Shown: piece after piece, positions 5,826-8,522 of the stretch | Numbering within the stretch: position 1 is the stretch's first letter | How the letters are laid out: each line of letters begins with the position of its first letter | The notes under the pieces: generated by a model | Told to the model about the DNA's origin: nothing | What the model saw: the letters and a program-made list of their open reading frames with translations, nothing else | Database searches by the model: none | Made by a program: the position numbers and the translations under genes | Assembly: GCF_024699275.1 (NCBI RefSeq) | Contig: NZ_JAILPX010000152.1 | Coordinates: 1-8,522, forward strand | Direction: 5' to 3' | From: Selenomonas sp. | GTDB taxonomy: Bacteria; Bacillota_C; Negativicutes; Selenomonadales; Selenomonadaceae | Length of the DNA stretch: 8,522 nt

Positions 5826-6500
5826 TTGCGATTGACAAAACCATGCTGTCTGCTGGCGGCAGCAGCAATGTTCTTAAGCTCCTATACCCTGACAGAAGCC
5901 GCCCGTTTCCAGTTGGGCGACACAGGCAATGAAGTATTGGAAATCCAACAGGCTTTAGCCAGCCAAGGCTATGATGTAGCCGTAGATGGCGATTACGGCC
6001 CAGCCACCCAGGCAGCCGTAGCGGAATTTCAACGCGACAACCATCTGACCATCAGCGGTGAAATGGGCAATAATTCCTATCAGGCACTGCTCCACCGGTC
6101 TCTGCCGAGTGCCAGCCACAAATCCTATTTTGCCGGAGCGAACGGCATTATCAGCCTGGCTCAGCAGTTCCTGGGCGTTCCCTACGTTTGGGGTGGCTCT
6201 TCTCCCAATGGTTTTGACTGCTCCGGTTTTGTCCAATATGTCTATGCCCAAAAGGGTATCCATCTGCCCCGTACCGCAGATATCCAAGCCACAGCTGGAC
6301 GCCCCGTAAGCAAAGCTGAACTCATGCCCGGAGATTTGGTATTTTTCGCGGGTGATTATGTAAATATCTCCCATGTGGGAATCTATGTAGGCAACGGCCA
6401 GATGATTCACGCCTCCAGTTCTCACGGTATCGCCTACGACTCTCTGTCCCGAGACTATCGGATAGCCCATTATGCTGGTGCTTGCCGGGTATTGTATTAA
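5826..6500 (+). CDS. Secreted NlpC/P60 peptidoglycan hydrolase with a peptidoglycan-binding domain
   Basis: The 224-residue protein has a signal peptide (about 1-25: a basic MRLTK start, then LLAAAAMFLSS, with likely cleavage near TEA-A). A PG_binding_1 domain follows (about 28-90: LGDTGNEVLEIQQALASQGY and VDGDYGPATQAAVAEFQ). The C-terminal NlpC/P60 domain is at about 104-224. Its catalytic Cys132 (FDCSGFVQYVY), His183 (SHVGIYVG) and His195 (MIHAS) are all present, so it should be an active cysteine endopeptidase cutting stem peptides, often D-Glu-gamma-diaminopimelate bonds (family knowledge). The start is a TTG, chosen because AGGAGG lies at the ideal distance of 7 nt and because it gives a complete signal peptide. 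It has its own promoter and an apparent terminator, and a polysaccharide deacetylase gene follows, so both neighbours act on the envelope. Confidence 0.94.
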   Translation: MRLTKPCCLLAAAAMFLSSYTLTEAARFQLGDTGNEVLEIQQALASQGYDVAVDGDYGPATQAAVAEFQRDNHLTISGEMGNNSYQALLHRSLPSASHKSYFAGANGIISLAQQFLGVPYVWGGSSPNGFDCSGFVQYVYAQKGIHLPRTADIQATAGRPVSKAELMPGDLVFFAGDYVNISHVGIYVGNGQMIHASSSHGIAYDSLSRDYRIAHYAGACRVLY

Positions 6501-6518
6501 TCCCAATATGCCGATTCA

Positions 6519-6541
6519 AAGCCTTCCTCCAGGGGAGGCTT
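6519..6541 (+). terminator. Possible terminator of the NlpC/P60 gene
   Basis: AAGCCTTCC and GGGAGGCTT form a 9-bp stem (one G-T pair) with the 5-nt loop TCCAG, followed by the moderately T-rich ATTGTATTG. It starts 18 nt after the stop codon. The tail is poor in consecutive T residues, so termination may be partial. Confidence 0.55.
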
Positions 6542-6547
6542 ATTGTA

Positions 6548-6576
6548 TTGACAAGGCTTTAGCATTGTTATATAGT
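6548..6576 (+). promoter_or_regulatory. Promoter of the polysaccharide deacetylase gene
   Basis: A perfect TTGACA (6548-6553) is followed after exactly 17 nt by TATAGT (6571-6576; 5 of 6 matches). Transcription should begin near 6583, about 34 nt before the chosen ATG. It starts 7 nt after the hairpin that ends the preceding gene. Confidence 0.85.
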
Positions 6577-6616
6577 AGTCCCTATGCAATAAGAAACAAA
6601 GGATGTGTCGTCCATT

Positions 6617-7462
6617 ATGAAAACATGGATTAAGCGGCTGGCATTGCTGATGCTGGCTCTCATATTGGCGGGAATTGCCGTCTGTGCCTATATCATGCAC
6701 AGCGCCAAGGATTCCGTGCCAGTGCTTAACTATCACCAGATCAATGACCGGGATGAAAATGCCCTCACCATTCACACGGACCAATTTGAAGTCCAAATGA
6801 AATATCTGGCAGACAATGGTTACCACGCCATAACACCGGCCGAAATGATTGATGCCTGGGATAACGGTACATCCCTTCCCGACAAGCCCGTCATCATCAC
6901 CTTTGATGATGGTTATGCAGACAATTACCGCTGTGCCTTTCCCATTCTGCAAAAATACAATTTGAAGGGTACCATCTTCCTGATTTCCGATTTTGTCAGC
7001 ACCTATCCCAATTATCTCACCTGGTCTCAGATTGATGAAATGCAGGAAAGCGGTCTGATTGACTTTGAAAGCCATACCCTTTCCCATACCGAACTGGACA
7101 AAACCAGTCCGGAAGAAACCTGGAACCAGTTGGATGGCTCCAAAAAGGCTTTGGAATGGCATTTGCATAAAGAAATCAATTTCCTGGCCTACCCCTGCGG
7201 TTCCTATGATGAAGAACTGCAGCAATTGGTGAAAAAAGCTGGCTACAAAGGTGCCTTTACCGTAAACTTTGGTTCTGCTGATAAAAGCGAAAACCATTAT
7301 ATTCTTGATCGTGTCCCCATATTCGGCTGCACCAACCACACGCTCATGCGTTATAAGATGCGCTTAAACTACACGCCCATCTTCGCCCCCTTGGCCCGTT
7401 TCCACAAAAACCTGCTGGAAAATGACCATACCTTTATCGCTAAATTTATTCCCACACCATAA
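6617..7462 (+). CDS. Membrane-anchored polysaccharide deacetylase (NodB homology domain)
   Basis: The 281-residue protein starts with a basic MKTWIKR and one hydrophobic helix (about 8-27) with no clear cleavage site, so it is probably an inner-membrane anchor with the enzyme outside. The NodB/CE4 motifs are complete: TFDDG (95-99; catalytic base Asp97 and metal ligand Asp98), SHTLSH (152-157; metal ligands His153 and His157), AYPCGSYD (191-198) and the arginine region LDRVPI (Arg232). The early VPVLNYHQI segment (34-42) is typical of the PgaB/IcaB-like and YadE-like group that deacetylates N-acetylglucosamine polymers. The substrate here is unknown; peptidoglycan or an exopolysaccharide is possible. 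AAAGGA ends 13 nt before this ATG; a GTG at 6605 lies almost on top of that site and is less likely. The gene converges on clpB across the hairpin array. Confidence 0.92.
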   Translation: MKTWIKRLALLMLALILAGIAVCAYIMHSAKDSVPVLNYHQINDRDENALTIHTDQFEVQMKYLADNGYHAITPAEMIDAWDNGTSLPDKPVIITFDDGYADNYRCAFPILQKYNLKGTIFLISDFVSTYPNYLTWSQIDEMQESGLIDFESHTLSHTELDKTSPEETWNQLDGSKKALEWHLHKEINFLAYPCGSYDEELQQLVKKAGYKGAFTVNFGSADKSENHYILDRVPIFGCTNHTLMRYKMRLNYTPIFAPLARFHKNLLENDHTFIAKFIPTP

Positions 7463-7485
7463 ATCTTGAATCTCGCATAAACTAA

Positions 7486-7564
7486 GCCCGTGTGGCTGAT
7501 GATATTTCCCACCGCTTTTGACAACCCTGTCTATAGCGAAGAAAATATTACCAGCCCCACGGGC
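7486..7564 (+). ncRNA. Hairpin unit 1 of the tandem array (candidate structured RNA)
   Basis: The outer arms GCCCGTG and CACGGGC pair completely and continue through one mismatch into GGCTG/CAGCC and then GATATTT/AAATATT (with a G-U pair). That is over 20 paired positions with two mismatches. The core forms CGCT/AGCG and GACA/TGTC with the loop ACCC. Expression is not shown; a DNA-level repeat is the alternative. Confidence 0.5.
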
Positions 7565-7596
7565 ACCTTTACACATTTTTGTAATGTAGGCACTAA

Positions 7597-7678
7597 GCCC
7601 GCAGGGGCTGGTGATGTTTTCTGCAGCTTTTGACAAGCCTGTCTATGGCGAAGGAAAATATTACCAGTCCCTGCGGGC
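7597..7678 (+). ncRNA. Hairpin unit 2 of the tandem array (candidate structured RNA)
   Basis: The arm GCCCGCAGGGGCTGGT pairs with ACCAGTCCCTGCGGGC as 16 continuous pairs including one G-U. It continues as GATGTTTTC against GAAAATATT with two more G-U pairs. The core is GC-TTTT-GACA-AGCC-TGTC-TATG-GC. Core and linker are the closest to unit 3. Confidence 0.5.
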
Positions 7679-7711
7679 GACTTTTGCATATTTTTGTAAT
7701 GTATGTACTAA

Positions 7712-7791
7712 GCGCGGTGACTGGTGATGCCTTCCCGCAGCTTTTGACAAGCCTGTCTATGGCGAAGGAAAGGTATTACCAGTCACCGCGC
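7712..7791 (+). ncRNA. Hairpin unit 3 of the tandem array (candidate structured RNA)
   Basis: The arm GCGCGGTGACTGGT pairs perfectly with ACCAGTCACCGCGC (14 bp). The stem continues through GAT/ATT and GCCTT/AAGGT with G-U pairs. CTAAG just before (7708-7712) and CTTAG just after (7794-7798) could extend the base. The apical core is identical to that of unit 2 over TTTTGACAAGCCTGTCTATG. The linker after it is diverged, consistent with being the last unit. Confidence 0.5.
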
Positions 7792-7822
7792 GTCTTAGCA
7801 CTACGATGTAAACCGAACCTAA

Positions 7823-8522
7823 TTATGCAGTTGTAAACGTAAACTCCCCATCAGCAAACCCAATATTCACGGTATCGCCTTCCTGCACCTCCCCGCGGAT
7901 AATGGCCTTGGAAAGCGCCGTTTCCACTGTATGCACCAGCAGGCGGCGCAAGGGGCGAGCACCAAAGTTGGGGTCAAAGCCCTGGTCAGCCAGTGCCGTA
8001 AGGGCATCTTCATTCCAGCCCAGGGTGATTTTGACCTGGCGTTCCAGCCGTTCGCCCAGAGCCTTCAGCAGAATACCGGCGATATTCTTCACCTGTTCTT
8101 TGGCCAGTGCCTTGAACACGATGATATCATCGACACGGTTCAAGAATTCCGGACGGAAGTAATCCTTGAGGATATCCTTGACCGCTGTCTGTGCTTCTTC
8201 ATAATCCTTGTTGAGGATTTCATGGGAACCTAAGTTACTGGTCATAATGATGACCGTATTCTTGAAGTTCACCACGCGGCCCTTGCCATCGGTCAGGCGG
8301 CCATCATCGAGAATCTGCAACAAGACATTGAATACGTCACGATGTGCCTTTTCGATTTCATCGAGCAGGATTACACTATACGGACGGCGGCGCACCGCTT
8401 CGGTGAGCTGGCCGCCTTCATCATAGCCCACATATCCCGGAGGCGCACCGATAAGGCGGGCCACGCTATGTTTTTCCATGTATTCGCTCATATCAATGCG
8501 AATCATGCTGCGCTCATCATCA
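7823..8522 (-). CDS. clpB: ATP-dependent chaperone ClpB, C-terminal part (runs off the window)
   Basis: About 232 C-terminal residues are present, and the frame is open to the window edge, so the true start lies outside. The second AAA+ domain is seen from [19 protein letters not shown] and [18 protein letters not shown] (pore-loop region GYVG), through the Walker B segment [12 protein letters not shown], sensor 1 in IIMTSNLGS, the arginine-finger region [11 protein letters not shown], and sensor 2 in GARPLRR near the C-terminus. ClpB is a hexameric disaggregase that works with DnaK (family knowledge). [15 protein letters not shown] favours ClpB, but the C-terminal end resembles ClpC slightly, and the missing N-terminal and middle domains would settle it. 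I see no clear U-tracted terminator directly after the stop; the hairpin array follows. Confidence 0.87.
   Translation of the reverse strand, partial: DDERSMIRIDMSEYMEKHSVARLIGAPPGYVGYDEGGQLTEAVRRRPYSVILLDEIEKAHRDVFNVLLQILDDGRLTDGKGRVVNFKNTVIIMTSNLGSHEILNKDYEEAQTAVKDILKDYFRPEFLNRVDDIIVFKALAKEQVKNIAGILLKALGERLERQVKITLGWNEDALTALADQGFDPNFGARPLRRLLVHTVETALSKAIIRGEVQEGDTVNIGFADGEFTFTTA

Larger units (their letters stand above)
7481..7800 (+). repeat. Tandem array of three large structured hairpin units
   Basis: This fills the gap of about 360 nt between the deacetylase and clpB stops. Units start with ACTAAG at 7481, 7592 and 7707 (periods 111 and 115 nt), with hairpins at 7486-7564, 7597-7678 and 7712-7791. 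The conserved parts are the apical core TTTTGACA-(ACCC/AGCC)-TGTC-TAT(A/G)GCGAAG, the stem landmarks CTG(A/G)TGAT and ATTACCAG, and a linker ATTTTTGTAATGTA between units. The outer stems differ between units but keep pairing through double changes. Several G-U pairs would be C-A mismatches on the other strand, so a plus-strand RNA is favoured. The 115-nt period is not a multiple of three, so the frames shift between units and coding is unlikely. No transposase, CRISPR gene or integrase is nearby. Confidence 0.85.

Noticed and set aside
6497..7339. Minus-strand 280-codon reading frame opposite the deacetylase gene
   Set aside because: The plus strand has complete NodB motifs with a promoter and ribosome binding site; the minus frame shows no family features.
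7481..7800. CRISPR array
   Set aside because: There are only three units of about 111-115 nt, both linkers are conserved instead of being unique spacers, the palindrome is far too long for a CRISPR repeat, and there are no cas genes.
7481..7800. Integron attC sites
   Set aside because: The paired RYYYAAC and GTTRRRY ends are not found, no gene cassettes lie between units, and no integrase is present in the window.
7630..7836. A plus-strand 68-codon reading frame through hairpin units 2 and 3, with repeated SMAKE segments
   Set aside because: The similarity comes from the repeated DNA core. Spacing between units 2 and 3 is not a multiple of three, there is no ribosome binding site, and the conservation follows base pairing rather than codons.

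Overview
The window looks like chromosomal DNA of a Gram-negative-type Firmicute, most likely class Negativicutes (Selenomonas/Mitsuokella/Megamonas-like). This is an inference from protein character, the strong AGGAGG-type ribosome binding sites, the PPi-type phosphofructokinase, the SEC-C-tagged methionine aminopeptidase and the moderate GC content. No database search was possible. There are no phage, IS or CRISPR genes.

The left part (1-1720) reads on the minus strand. A tRNA operon (fMet, fMet, Thr, Met) starts from a perfect-consensus promoter and ends in a rho-independent terminator. It is followed by rpmG-secE-nusG-rplK from a separate promoter, the usual start of the ribosomal protein/RNA polymerase cluster. 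The middle part (1889-5433) holds three more minus-strand genes: map (methionine aminopeptidase with an N-terminal SEC-C zinc motif), a DEAD-box RNA helicase coupled to it by a TAATG overlap, and a PPi-type 6-phosphofructokinase. The ribosome binding site of the last gene is buried in a long hairpin.

On the plus strand, divergent from map, lie two envelope genes with their own promoters: a secreted NlpC/P60 peptidoglycan hydrolase and a membrane-anchored polysaccharide deacetylase. The right edge is the C-terminal part of a ClpB-type chaperone on the minus strand.

The most unusual item is the 360-nt gap between the deacetylase and clpB. It holds three tandem copies (about 111 and 115 nt apart) of a large hairpin with a conserved apical core, a stem whose sequence changes with compensating partner changes, and a conserved linker. 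A fourth, diverged copy in the same orientation lies 3' of the phosphofructokinase gene. G-U wobbles point to a plus-strand structured RNA (or hairpin DNA element). I do not recognise the family.
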